From Mesonia oceanica (GTDB lineage: Bacteria; Bacteroidota; Bacteroidia; Flavobacteriales; Flavobacteriaceae): 64,000 nt of DNA. Position numbers and translations under genes: made by a program. Positions 53,611-62,480 of the stretch are shown here, piece by piece (positions within the stretch are counted from its first letter, which is position 1; each line of letters begins with the position of its first letter). Below the pieces are notes generated by a model. That model worked only from the letters and a program-made list of their open reading frames with translations, ran no database searches and was not told the DNA's origin. The stretch is taken from NCBI RefSeq assembly GCF_902499555.1, contig NZ_CABVMM010000003.1, positions 310,001 through 374,000 on the forward strand, read 5' to 3'.

Positions 53611-54505
53611 TTTATACAAAACTTTAATTCCTTACTTGTTATGCATTCCCTTAGGTTATTTTTTAGCTCGAAAAAATTTAATTCCCAAGAATATAGTTTC
53701 TAAACCTTTGCTTTTCTTTTTTATGCCGGTGTTGGTGATTAATCACGTCCTGGAAGCATCGGTAGAAAACCTAACTATCCTACCCATTATTTCTTTTACT
53801 CTTTCACTGGCTATGATTTTTCCTGCGATCATTGTGCATAAAACTTTTGGGAAAGGGGAAAGCAGGAGTCTTTTAAAAAGTGGTTTTTCATTTTATAATG
53901 TGGCTTTTTTTGGTATTCCTGTGGTGAGTTCGCTATTTGGGAAACATGCTATCACCACTTTAATCTGTATTTATATAGGTTCAGCTTTATATGGAAATAT
54001 TGTAGGCTACTTTCAAGTAGCACGTACGCGTTTTAGTAGAAAACATTCGGTAAAAGAAATTTTTAAGGTTCCTTTTGTATATGTTTTTGTATTGGCAGTT
54101 ATTCTGAAAATTTTTGGGTTTCATACCCCAACTGTAGTAGAACCGGTAGTTAGCTTTTTTGGGATTATCGTTTCAGTTGCCGGAATGCTCATTATTGGGA
54201 TTAATATTGCACAAGTAGATTTCAAAATGCTGAGGTGGAGTTATTATTTGAAAGTTTTAGGAGTTAGAGTGTTGAGTTCTGTTTTAATTATGGCTGCTTT
54301 GCTAGGGATTGAGTACAATTTTGTAAATGGCTTGAATGCCGAAGAAACAAAGGTGCTTATTTTATTGGCGTTATTTCCTATTGCTGCCAACCTTACGGTT
54401 TTTGCGTCCTTTTTAAAATCAAATGAAAAACAATCGGCATTGTTGGTTTTACTTTCGATGTTAATTGCATTGATTTTAGTTCCGCTTGCAGCAGTATTTT
54501 TTTAA
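53594..54505 (+). CDS. AEC-family transporter (auxin efflux carrier-like permease)
   Basis: The product has 303 residues with about ten membrane segments, for example LIPYLLCIPLGYFLARKNLI and VYVFVLAVILKIFGF. The family pattern FYNVAFFGIPVVSSLFGKHA and GIIVSVAGMLIIGINIAQ is present. Such permeases export or exchange small organic acids. It ends before a bidirectional terminator. Confidence 0.9.
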   Translation: MTVFIDLYKTLIPYLLCIPLGYFLARKNLIPKNIVSKPLLFFFMPVLVINHVLEASVENLTILPIISFTLSLAMIFPAIIVHKTFGKGESRSLLKSGFSFYNVAFFGIPVVSSLFGKHAITTLICIYIGSALYGNIVGYFQVARTRFSRKHSVKEIFKVPFVYVFVLAVILKIFGFHTPTVVEPVVSFFGIIVSVAGMLIIGINIAQVDFKMLRWSYYLKVLGVRVLSSVLIMAALLGIEYNFVNGLNAEETKVLILLALFPIAANLTVFASFLKSNEKQSALLVLLSMLIALILVPLAAVFF

Positions 54506-54512
54506 AATAAAA

Positions 54513-54535
54513 AAGCCGAATAAAATATTCGGCTT
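54513..54535. terminator. Bidirectional terminator
   Basis: AAGCCGAATA (54513-54522), loop AAA, TATTCGGCTT (54526-54535), between the convergent AEC transporter and small lipoprotein genes. T-rich sequence follows on both strands. Confidence 0.85.
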
Positions 54536-54562
54536 CTTAATTATTGATGGGTAAGAGAAATT

Positions 54563-54850
54563 TTAGTGGTCGTGCCCGTGATCTTCGTGCATTTCTTCAT
54601 GAATTTCTTCTTCTGCTTCCTTATCTGCTTTTTCGGCAGCTTTTTCTACTTTATCTGCGCCTTTTTCAATGGCATCACCAGTTTTTTCAACCCCTCTTTC
54701 AATGGCATCACCGGTTTTTTTTGCAGCGTTTTCAACGTCTTCGCCAATTGCTTCTGCTGCTTCCTCAGTTTTTTCTTTAGTAGTTTCTCTACAAGCTGAA
54801 GTCGCTAAGATTAAAGATAATGCAGAGAATGCAATGAATAATTTCTTCAT
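54563..54850 (-). CDS. Small lipoprotein with charged repeats and His-rich tail
   Basis: The 95-residue product has the lipobox LATSACRE. The mature part is a charged helix with 11-residue repeats (KTGDAIERGVE, KTGDAIEKGAD) resembling LEA/YtxH-like or apolipoprotein-like helices. The tail, HEEMHEDHGHDH, could bind metal ions. Open frames on the opposite strand are mirror images of this low-complexity repeat and not genes. Confidence 0.75.
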   Translation of the reverse strand: MKKLFIAFSALSLILATSACRETTKEKTEEAAEAIGEDVENAAKKTGDAIERGVEKTGDAIEKGADKVEKAAEKADKEAEEEIHEEMHEDHGHDH

Positions 54851-54914
54851 AATAGTTTGCTTTAAAAAATATTAAGTGTAAAATTAATACATTTATCATC
54901 AAGTTTTATAATGT

Positions 54915-57683
54915 ATGAGATTTCTTTATATAATTTTTTTCTTTGGTTTATGCTTTAATTTTTATGGGCAGGAACTACCGCCTATTATTAATTATTCTGC
55001 CAAAGATTACAAAGCCGGTAATCAAAACTGGATGATTACCCAAGATGAAAATCATCATATTTATGTAGCCAATAATTCAGGTTTATTAAGTTTTAATGGA
55101 GAACAATGGAAATTAAACCAACTTCCTGATGGTTCTTTTTTACGCTCAGTTAAATATATAGATAAAAAGATTTTTTCCGGTTCTTATATGGATTTTGGGT
55201 ATTGGGAAGAAGATGACAAAGGAGAGCTTAATTATACAAGTTTAAACGAGTTAGTAGATAGTCCTTTCTTAGATGGAGAGCAGTTTTGGCATATTGAAAC
55301 AGTAGCCAATTATGTGGTGTTTCAAAGTTTGCGGAGGTTGTATAGCTATAACTTAAATACGGGGAAGGTGGTTGTGATTCCTTCGGAATATACCATTACT
55401 AATTTATTTAAACTTCATCAAAAGCTTTACTATCAGGTAGCAGAAAAAGGGCTTTATGAAATTAGTAGTGACGAACCTAAAATTATAGTTCCTTACGCAG
55501 AATTAAAAAATCAGTTGATTGTTGATTATTTTGAATACAAATCAGAGAAATATATAGTTAGCCGTAACCAAGGTATTTATCTTGTGAAAGATTCTACATT
55601 AGTTGCAAATCATCCTCTAGCCATAAAACAATTGGAAGGAGAAAGTATTTTCGTTGCTAAATTAATCAATAAAAACATTCTTGCTTTAGGTACCATTGGT
55701 GATGGATTGAAGTTATTTAACTTGGAAAATGGAAGTCTAACTCATATTAAACAGCCCAATTTACTAAATAATACAGTTCTTTCTTTATTTAGCGATGATG
55801 ATGGAAACCTTTGGACAGGTTTGGATAATGGAATAAGTATAGTGAATTTAAACAGTTCTGTGAAAATATTCACAGATACATTTGGGGACATTGGTACCGT
55901 TTATTGTAGTTACCAAGAAGGGGAATGGTTGTATTTAGGAACTAATCAGGGACTTTATGTGCGAAAAGGAAATGAGAAAAGTTTTACGCTCGTACCCAAT
56001 ACAAGCGGGCAGGTATGGAGTATTCAAAAAGTAAAGGGAGATTTGTTGATAGGGCATGATAAAGGTACTTTTTTATTGAAAAATCCTAGTCAAGTAGAAC
56101 AGGTTTATTCCCTTTCTGGGACTTGGCAAATCAAGGAATTTAATGACGGGTTTTTACAAGGTCATTATAATGGTTTAAGCTTTAGCAAAGATGGCAAAGA
56201 TTTTAAGCTATTGAATAATTATGACCTCTCTTCTAGAAATATAGTTATTGATAAAAATAAAAATGTATGGGTAGGGCATGATCATAAAGGGGTATATAAA
56301 ACAAAAGTAGATACATTGACTGGTGAAGTTTCGGTCTTAAATAATTATAGCTTTACTAATGAAGGAGCTGCGCTAACTGTATTTATATTTGATGATCAGT
56401 TATACGTATCTACTGCGAAAAATATTTATGAATATTCTACCGAAAAGGATGAATTTGTTTTAGCTGAAAAGTTTAATAAGCTATTCAAAAATGAAAACCG
56501 AATTACGGGCATTTCTAAAAAGATAGGCAATAGTTGGTGGGCATTTGGTGAAGAATATCTTTTTCAAATCACCAAAGATGCTTTTCAAGATGAACTAAAA
56601 ATTGAGAAAATTCCTATTCCAATTAATTTAAGGGGAATTTCTACTGGATTTGAGAACATTTCGTATTTAGATGAAAATACCTATTTAGTAGGTTCTAATT
56701 TTGGATATGTAACGTTTAAAATTCCTTTCAATAAATTAATCTTATCAGATTTAAAAATAAATTCAGTATCCTTTTCAGGTAAGGGAAATAACTATAAGAG
56801 GCTTTTCCTAGAAAATGATGGAATAGAGCTGCCTTATAAGAATAACTATATTAATTTTTCCTTTAGTGTACCTCAATACGATTTGATTAATGACATTAAA
56901 TATAGTTACCGATTAAAAGGATATAACAACACTTGGTCTGCTTGGAATACTTCAGGGAAAGCAAATTTTGAAAATTTACCGTTCGGAGAATATACTTTAG
57001 AAGTGAAAGGTAAACTAAAAGAAGATGAGTCTAATGTAGAGAAATATAGTTTTGAAGTTTTAAAGCCATGGTATCTTTCTACCGCAGCTATTGTAATTTA
57101 TGTTATTTTTCTATTGATTTTGTTTTTTCTTACCCATAGGGTTTATACCAATTACTATAAAAAACAGCAAGAAAAACTTATTCAGAAAAATAAGAAGAAA
57201 CTAGAAATGCAAGAACTTGCAGCACAGCAAGAAATAGTGACCCTTCAAAATAAACAATTGGAAACGGAAGTAGAATCTAAAAATAGAGAACTAGCTGCTT
57301 CCACGATGAATATCATTAAGAAAAATGAATTCTTATCTGAATTAAAAAATAAACTTTCCAATTCGGAATCAAAAAGAGACATACAAGAAGTAATAAAAAT
57401 CATTAATAGAAATATTGCTGAAAAAGATAACTGGAAATTATTCAAAGAAGCTTTTGATAATGCCGATAAAGATTTTCTACAATCGGTAAAAGAAAAGCAT
57501 CCCACCTTAACCTCAAACGATTTAAAACTCTGTGCGTATTTAAGGTTAAATTTAAGCTCTAAAGAAATAGCCCCGTTGCTAAATATTTCAGTACGAAGTG
57601 TAGAGATTAAACGATATCGTTTGCGTAAAAAGATGGAATTAGATCATGAACAAGGTTTAGTGGAGTATATTTTAACTTTCTAA
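54915..57683 (+). CDS. Membrane-spanning Y_Y_Y/LuxR regulator of the SusCD locus
   Basis: The 922-residue product has a signal peptide, then a large periplasmic beta-propeller-type sensor (two-component-regulator-propeller-like repeats such as GNLWTGLDNGISIVNLN), a Y_Y_Y domain (about 640-715, YSYRLKGYNNTWSAWNTSGK), one membrane helix (WYLSTAAIVIYVIFLLILFF), a coiled coil and a LuxR-type helix-turn-helix (LSSKEIAPLLNISVRSVEIK). It senses glycan fragments in the periplasm and acts on DNA directly, without a kinase domain. It lies 239 bp before susC. Confidence 0.92.
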   Translation: MRFLYIIFFFGLCFNFYGQELPPIINYSAKDYKAGNQNWMITQDENHHIYVANNSGLLSFNGEQWKLNQLPDGSFLRSVKYIDKKIFSGSYMDFGYWEEDDKGELNYTSLNELVDSPFLDGEQFWHIETVANYVVFQSLRRLYSYNLNTGKVVVIPSEYTITNLFKLHQKLYYQVAEKGLYEISSDEPKIIVPYAELKNQLIVDYFEYKSEKYIVSRNQGIYLVKDSTLVANHPLAIKQLEGESIFVAKLINKNILALGTIGDGLKLFNLENGSLTHIKQPNLLNNTVLSLFSDDDGNLWTGLDNGISIVNLNSSVKIFTDTFGDIGTVYCSYQEGEWLYLGTNQGLYVRKGNEKSFTLVPNTSGQVWSIQKVKGDLLIGHDKGTFLLKNPSQVEQVYSLSGTWQIKEFNDGFLQGHYNGLSFSKDGKDFKLLNNYDLSSRNIVIDKNKNVWVGHDHKGVYKTKVDTLTGEVSVLNNYSFTNEGAALTVFIFDDQLYVSTAKNIYEYSTEKDEFVLAEKFNKLFKNENRITGISKKIGNSWWAFGEEYLFQITKDAFQDELKIEKIPIPINLRGISTGFENISYLDENTYLVGSNFGYVTFKIPFNKLILSDLKINSVSFSGKGNNYKRLFLENDGIELPYKNNYINFSFSVPQYDLINDIKYSYRLKGYNNTWSAWNTSGKANFENLPFGEYTLEVKGKLKEDESNVEKYSFEVLKPWYLSTAAIVIYVIFLLILFFLTHRVYTNYYKKQQEKLIQKNKKKLEMQELAAQQEIVTLQNKQLETEVESKNRELAASTMNIIKKNEFLSELKNKLSNSESKRDIQEVIKIINRNIAEKDNWKLFKEAFDNADKDFLQSVKEKHPTLTSNDLKLCAYLRLNLSSKEIAPLLNISVRSVEIKRYRLRKKMELDHEQGLVEYILTF

Positions 57684-57703
57684 GCACTCAACAACTCTTC
57701 ATT

Positions 57704-57725
57704 TTACCTCAACATTACCTCAACA
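57704..57725. promoter_or_regulatory. Tandem TTACCTCAACA repeats, putative regulator site
   Basis: Two exact, adjacent copies of the 11-mer (57704-57714 and 57715-57725), one helical turn apart. A third copy is inverted at 57854-57864. They lie between the LuxR-type regulator and susC. Confidence 0.7.
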
Positions 57726-57853
57726 TTCGCTTAATATGTTGAAAATCAGAATAAATTTTCATAATTTTTAAATATTAAGAATTCCTAATTTTTAAAGGCT
57801 TAAAATTGATTTATCGCTATTTTAAAGCTAAATAATTGCTAATGTATATTTTT

Positions 57854-57864
57854 TGTTGAGGTAA
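57854..57864. promoter_or_regulatory. Inverted copy of the TTACCTCAACA element near the susC promoter
   Basis: TGTTGAGGTAA, exact reverse complement of the two copies at 57704-57725. It immediately precedes TATACTTG (57867-57874), a near match to the -7 box, about 50 bp before the susC ATG. This position suits an activator. Confidence 0.65.
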
Positions 57865-57922
57865 TTTATACTTGCGGTTAACACTTTCTTAATACATTAG
57901 TTTCAAATCAAATCAACAACAA

Positions 57923-60900
57923 ATGAATAAAAAGCTATTACTAATTTTATTGTTACTAATTCCGGTTTGCTCATTTGCTCAAACGTTTTCGGTTTCAGGA
58001 ACCGTGACAGAAGCAGAAACACAAATGCCCATGCCGGGAGTTAATGTATTGGTAAAAAACACAAACACAGGTGTAGTTACAGATTTTGACGGTAACTATA
58101 CTATTCAGGATTTAAAAGGAGGTGACATATTGGTATTCACCTATGTTGGTTTTGAACCACAAGAAATTCCTGTATCCAATAATCAAACAACCGTCAATGT
58201 AGTTTTAAAACCCGATTCCGAAGCATTGGAAGAGGTGGTGTTAATTGGTTACGGAGCTCAGAAAAGAGATGAAGTTACCGGAGCGGTTAGTTCAGTAGGG
58301 GAAGAAACTATCGAACAGTTAAAACCTGCGAATGTTGCTCAAGCTTTACAAGGAACATCATCGGGGGTAAATGTTACTTTTAATGGAGGGTCTCCCGGTT
58401 CTAATGCAAATATTAGAATTAGAGGTGTTGGTACCAATGTAAATGCTTCTCCTTTAATTGTAGTAGATGGTTTTATATTTAATGGAGGATTGCAAGATTT
58501 AAATCCACAGGATATAGAGAATATAACTGTACTAAAAGATGCACAGGCTGCTATTTATGGTACTGCTGGAGCAAATGGTGTAATATTAGTGACCACCAAG
58601 AAAGGTAGAAAAAATCAAAAAATGCGTGTTAGTTATGATGGTTATACCGGAGTACAAGAAACTACTAGAAAGCTGCCAGTGTTAAACGCCAAAGAATATG
58701 CTCTTTATATAAATGAGTCTTATGCTAATTCAGGTCAGGATATTCCATTTAATAACGTAAATAATCTGGAAAATGAAACCGATTGGCAGGATGAAGTTTT
58801 TAAACAGTCAATGGTTAGAAGTCATAACTTTTCAGTTAGGGGTGGTGAAGAAAAAGTAAGCTATAGCTTAGGTGCTTCTAATTTTTACCAAGAAGGTATT
58901 GTTGCTCCCGAAAAGTCTAATTTTGAACGTAATACAGCAAAGTTGACTTTGGATGTAGATTTAACTGATAACATCAATTTATCCACAAAATTATTTTATA
59001 CAAACGTTCAAGTTAAAGATATTAATGCATTTAGTTTAGGGTCTGTACTTTTTAATGCAGCTAATATTGCTCCGGTAATTTCTCCTGATCAAGATAATTT
59101 AGATGGAACTATTAATTTAGGAAATGAAGTTGTCAATCCGCTTACTCAAACTCGAAACACCTATAACAACAGTGTAGTAGATCGTCTTAGTGGAACTGTT
59201 CAAGCAAGTATAGACTATGCTAAGAATTTAAACTTTAAAGGGAGAGTTGGTTTCAATAGAGCTAACACGAGAGATAGGGATTTTACACCTATTTATGATT
59301 ATGGTACAGGAAAAATTTATACTACTCCAAATAGTTCAGTATCCTTGGGGAAATCTTTTACAAATGATTATACAGCCGAACTTTTTAATACCTATACTAA
59401 TACTTTTGCTGAAGATCATGATGTAACTTTTTTATTAGGTACAACCATTCACGAAGTAAAAAGTGAAGGCTTATATGGAACAAGAACAGATGTAAATGCC
59501 AATAGCTGGGAGTTTGCAGACTTAGGTTCTGCTTATGGGATAGGAGAGAATCAAACAAATAGTTCGTATGCATCTATCTTTAGAAGACTTTCTTATTTTG
59601 GTAGACTTCAATATGGCTTTAGAGATAAATACTTAGTTTCTGCGATGTTAAGAAGGGATTCTTCAACTAGATTTGGGCCCAATAACAAAGTAGCCTATTT
59701 CCCTTCGGTAACTGCCGGTTGGGTAATGTCTAAAGAAAGCTGGTTAAATGATAGTGATATCGTCAACTTATTAAAAATAAGAGGTAGTTACGGGGTTTTA
59801 GGAAGTGATTTAATTGATGACTTTAAGTATTTGTCTCTTTTAGATGGAGAAGCAACTTACGTACTTGGTCCCGACCAATCTTTAGTAAACGGAAATGCTT
59901 TAGGAGCATTACCAAACCCAAACATTCAATGGGAAGAATCTAAAAAACTTGATATTGGGTTAGATTTAAATTTTTTAGATAATAAATTCAATTTTGTTTA
60001 TGATTATTTTAAAAATAGAAGAGACAATCTTTTGATAAGTAATTTAAGGGTTTCTGGTATTTTAGGTACTGGTGCGCCAGGAGCTTCAGGGCCAACTGTT
60101 AATGCAGGGGAAGTTGTGAATGAAGGTCACGAATTTTCATTAGGCTATAATGATAATGTTTCAGAAGACTTCTCTTTTTCTATCAATTATAATATAAGCT
60201 TATTGAATAATGAGGTAACAAAGGTGAATAATGGTATTGGTTATATTGAAGGAGGCGGATTTGGCGTTGGTCAGCCAGCTCCTGCTAGAATGCAAGAAGG
60301 TTTCCCGATGGGATATTTCTATGGTTATAGAACAGATGGTGTTTTTCAAACTCAAGATGAAGTAGATAATCATCCTTCTCAGCAAGCCTTAGGAGCAAAT
60401 GCAAAACCAGGAGATATTCGTTATGTAGATTTAAACGGAGATGGGGTAATTGATGAAAATGATAGAACCAATATTGGTGATCCAATTCCAGATATAACTA
60501 TGGGGCTAAACTTTTCTTTTAACTATAAAAATTTTGATTTTTCAGCCTATTCATTTGCCAACCTAGGACAAGAAATGGTTAGAAATTATGAGAGAAGTCA
60601 ACCTAATGTAAATAAACTGAGATATAAATTAGATAGATGGACTGGACCAGGAACTAGTAATACCGTTCCAAGAGCAACAGTAGAGTCAACTTCAAACAAT
60701 GCTTTTTCAGATTTCTTTGTAGAAGATGCCTCTTTCTTAAGAATTCAAACAATTACTTTAGGATTTACCGTACCAAAGAAGTTTACCGAGAAAGCTTACT
60801 TAGATAAATTCAGGATATATGGTAAAGTAGATAATGTTTACACATTTACAGAGTATATGGGGTATGATCCTACCGCTTCCACAGGAGAACCAATTGGAGG

Positions 60901-60967
60901 AGGTATCGATTATGGATTTTACCCATTACCAAGAACCTATACCATAGGTGTAAATATTCAATTCTAA
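57923..60967 (+). CDS. susC: SusC/RagA TonB-linked outer-membrane transporter
   Basis: The 1014-residue product has a signal peptide (LLILLLLIPVCSFAQT) and an N-terminal carboxypeptidase-like domain (FSVSGTVTEAETQMPMPGVN). The SusC signature then appears in EALEEVVLIGYGAQKRDEVT, followed by the plug domain and a 22-strand barrel ending in YTIGVNIQF with the terminal aromatic. It imports oligosaccharides across the outer membrane with the SusD protein that follows 10 bp later. Confidence 0.97.
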   Translation: MNKKLLLILLLLIPVCSFAQTFSVSGTVTEAETQMPMPGVNVLVKNTNTGVVTDFDGNYTIQDLKGGDILVFTYVGFEPQEIPVSNNQTTVNVVLKPDSEALEEVVLIGYGAQKRDEVTGAVSSVGEETIEQLKPANVAQALQGTSSGVNVTFNGGSPGSNANIRIRGVGTNVNASPLIVVDGFIFNGGLQDLNPQDIENITVLKDAQAAIYGTAGANGVILVTTKKGRKNQKMRVSYDGYTGVQETTRKLPVLNAKEYALYINESYANSGQDIPFNNVNNLENETDWQDEVFKQSMVRSHNFSVRGGEEKVSYSLGASNFYQEGIVAPEKSNFERNTAKLTLDVDLTDNINLSTKLFYTNVQVKDINAFSLGSVLFNAANIAPVISPDQDNLDGTINLGNEVVNPLTQTRNTYNNSVVDRLSGTVQASIDYAKNLNFKGRVGFNRANTRDRDFTPIYDYGTGKIYTTPNSSVSLGKSFTNDYTAELFNTYTNTFAEDHDVTFLLGTTIHEVKSEGLYGTRTDVNANSWEFADLGSAYGIGENQTNSSYASIFRRLSYFGRLQYGFRDKYLVSAMLRRDSSTRFGPNNKVAYFPSVTAGWVMSKESWLNDSDIVNLLKIRGSYGVLGSDLIDDFKYLSLLDGEATYVLGPDQSLVNGNALGALPNPNIQWEESKKLDIGLDLNFLDNKFNFVYDYFKNRRDNLLISNLRVSGILGTGAPGASGPTVNAGEVVNEGHEFSLGYNDNVSEDFSFSINYNISLLNNEVTKVNNGIGYIEGGGFGVGQPAPARMQEGFPMGYFYGYRTDGVFQTQDEVDNHPSQQALGANAKPGDIRYVDLNGDGVIDENDRTNIGDPIPDITMGLNFSFNYKNFDFSAYSFANLGQEMVRNYERSQPNVNKLRYKLDRWTGPGTSNTVPRATVESTSNNAFSDFFVEDASFLRIQTITLGFTVPKKFTEKAYLDKFRIYGKVDNVYTFTEYMGYDPTASTGEPIGGGIDYGFYPLPRTYTIGVNIQF

Positions 60968-60977
60968 AAAGAGAACT

Positions 60978-62468
60978 ATGAGAAAAATAAATAAAAAAAT
61001 AGCAACTATTGTTTTAGCATCATTAGCTGTTTTAGGATGCTCAGACGATTTTACAGATGTTAATCCTCGATATACAATTAACTCAGAGACTTATTTCGCC
61101 TCAGAAGATGATTATAACAATGCGTTAATTGGTGCTTATGATATATTGCAATCTACATATGTGAATGTAATTCTAGGAGAAATTGCCTCAGATAACACCC
61201 ACGCAGGAGGAGAAAGTGCTAACGATGTAGTAGGTTGGCAACAAGTAGATAGAATGGAGCATACTCCCATAAATGATAATTTAGATGATATTTGGGATTG
61301 GAATTTTGCAGGCGTACAAAGAGCATCATATATACTTGAAAATAAAGATAAAATAGATTTTGAAGGAAAAGCGCAAATTATTGCCGAAGCAAGTTTTTTA
61401 AGAGCTTACTTTAATTTTGAATTATTAAAATGGTTTGGTCCAATTCCCATCAAACCGGAAGGGCAATTTGTGTTAGGAGATGAAACCACTTTTCCTAGAG
61501 CTTCAAAAGAAGAAGTTTACACTTATATTGAAAATGATTTAATGTATGCTGTGGATAACTTAGCGGAAGATGCTCCGGAAATAGGCAGGGTTGCAAAAGG
61601 AGCAGCTCAATCTTTATTAGGAAAAGTATACTTGTATGAAGAAAAATTTTCAGAAGCAGCTTCACAGTTTAATGAAGTCATCAGTTCAGGGAAATATCAC
61701 TTATATGGTACTGAAGCAGGAGAAAATTATGAGAACCTTTTCGAGTATTTAGCAGAAAATAGTCCAGAATCTGTTTTTGAAGTTCAATATACAGGAACAG
61801 AAGGTGCCGGATTTGAGTGTCTGCAATGTAGTGAAGGAAACGTTATGGTAGGTTTTAGTGGAATAAGAGGATATAGCGGTCCCGTATTTGCATCAGGCTA
61901 TGGTTTTAACTTACCAACTCAAGAAGCTTATGAGTCTTTTGAAGGTGGAGACGCCAGAAAAGATGTGACTGTATTAGATATTGAAGCTTGGGCAGCAGAA
62001 ACAGGAGCTACCTATAATATAGGAAATCAAGATCCAGAAACAGGTCATACAGGTTACTACAACCGAAAGTATTTACCTCGTCAAAACGATAATTTAGGAG
62101 ATGCAAATTTAACACAGCCTAATAATTATAGAGCAATTCGTTATGCAGATGTATTATTAATGGCTGCAGAGGCGATGGTAAGAGGTAATTTAGACGAAGG
62201 TCAAGCACGAAACTATTTAAATCAAGTTAGAAACCGTGCAGGTTTGGATGACGTAAGTACAAGTGGAAATGCTTTACTAGACGATATTTATGCAGATAGA
62301 AGATCTGAAATGATGGGAGAGGGTCATCGTTTCTTCGATTTAGTAAGAACCGGAAGGGCCACAGAGAATATTGAAGGTTTTACTGCAGGGAAAAATGAAG
62401 TTTTTCCAATTCCATTAGAAGAAATTCAATTTTCAAATGGAAACTGGAAACAAAATGAAGGTTATTAA
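60978..62468 (+). CDS. susD: SusD/RagB-family nutrient-binding lipoprotein
   Basis: The product has 496 residues. The lipobox is AVLGCSDD; the TPR-like scaffold includes AQIIAEASFLRAYFNFELLK and AAQSLLGKVYLYEEKFSEAA. The conserved C-terminal end has NYRAIRYADVLLMAAEAMVR and DDIYADRRSEMMGEGHRFFD. It forms the lid of the SusC transporter and binds glycan at the surface. The gene is closely coupled to susC. Confidence 0.97.
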   Translation: MRKINKKIATIVLASLAVLGCSDDFTDVNPRYTINSETYFASEDDYNNALIGAYDILQSTYVNVILGEIASDNTHAGGESANDVVGWQQVDRMEHTPINDNLDDIWDWNFAGVQRASYILENKDKIDFEGKAQIIAEASFLRAYFNFELLKWFGPIPIKPEGQFVLGDETTFPRASKEEVYTYIENDLMYAVDNLAEDAPEIGRVAKGAAQSLLGKVYLYEEKFSEAASQFNEVISSGKYHLYGTEAGENYENLFEYLAENSPESVFEVQYTGTEGAGFECLQCSEGNVMVGFSGIRGYSGPVFASGYGFNLPTQEAYESFEGGDARKDVTVLDIEAWAAETGATYNIGNQDPETGHTGYYNRKYLPRQNDNLGDANLTQPNNYRAIRYADVLLMAAEAMVRGNLDEGQARNYLNQVRNRAGLDDVSTSGNALLDDIYADRRSEMMGEGHRFFDLVRTGRATENIEGFTAGKNEVFPIPLEEIQFSNGNWKQNEGY

Positions 62469-62480
62469 AATTTAATGATT

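Noticed and set aside
54544-54875. Several open frames on the plus strand opposite the small lipoprotein gene
   Set aside because: They mirror the repetitive GCN/GAN codons of the minus-strand gene, and their products are low-complexity Phe/Leu/Arg strings without any family likeness.
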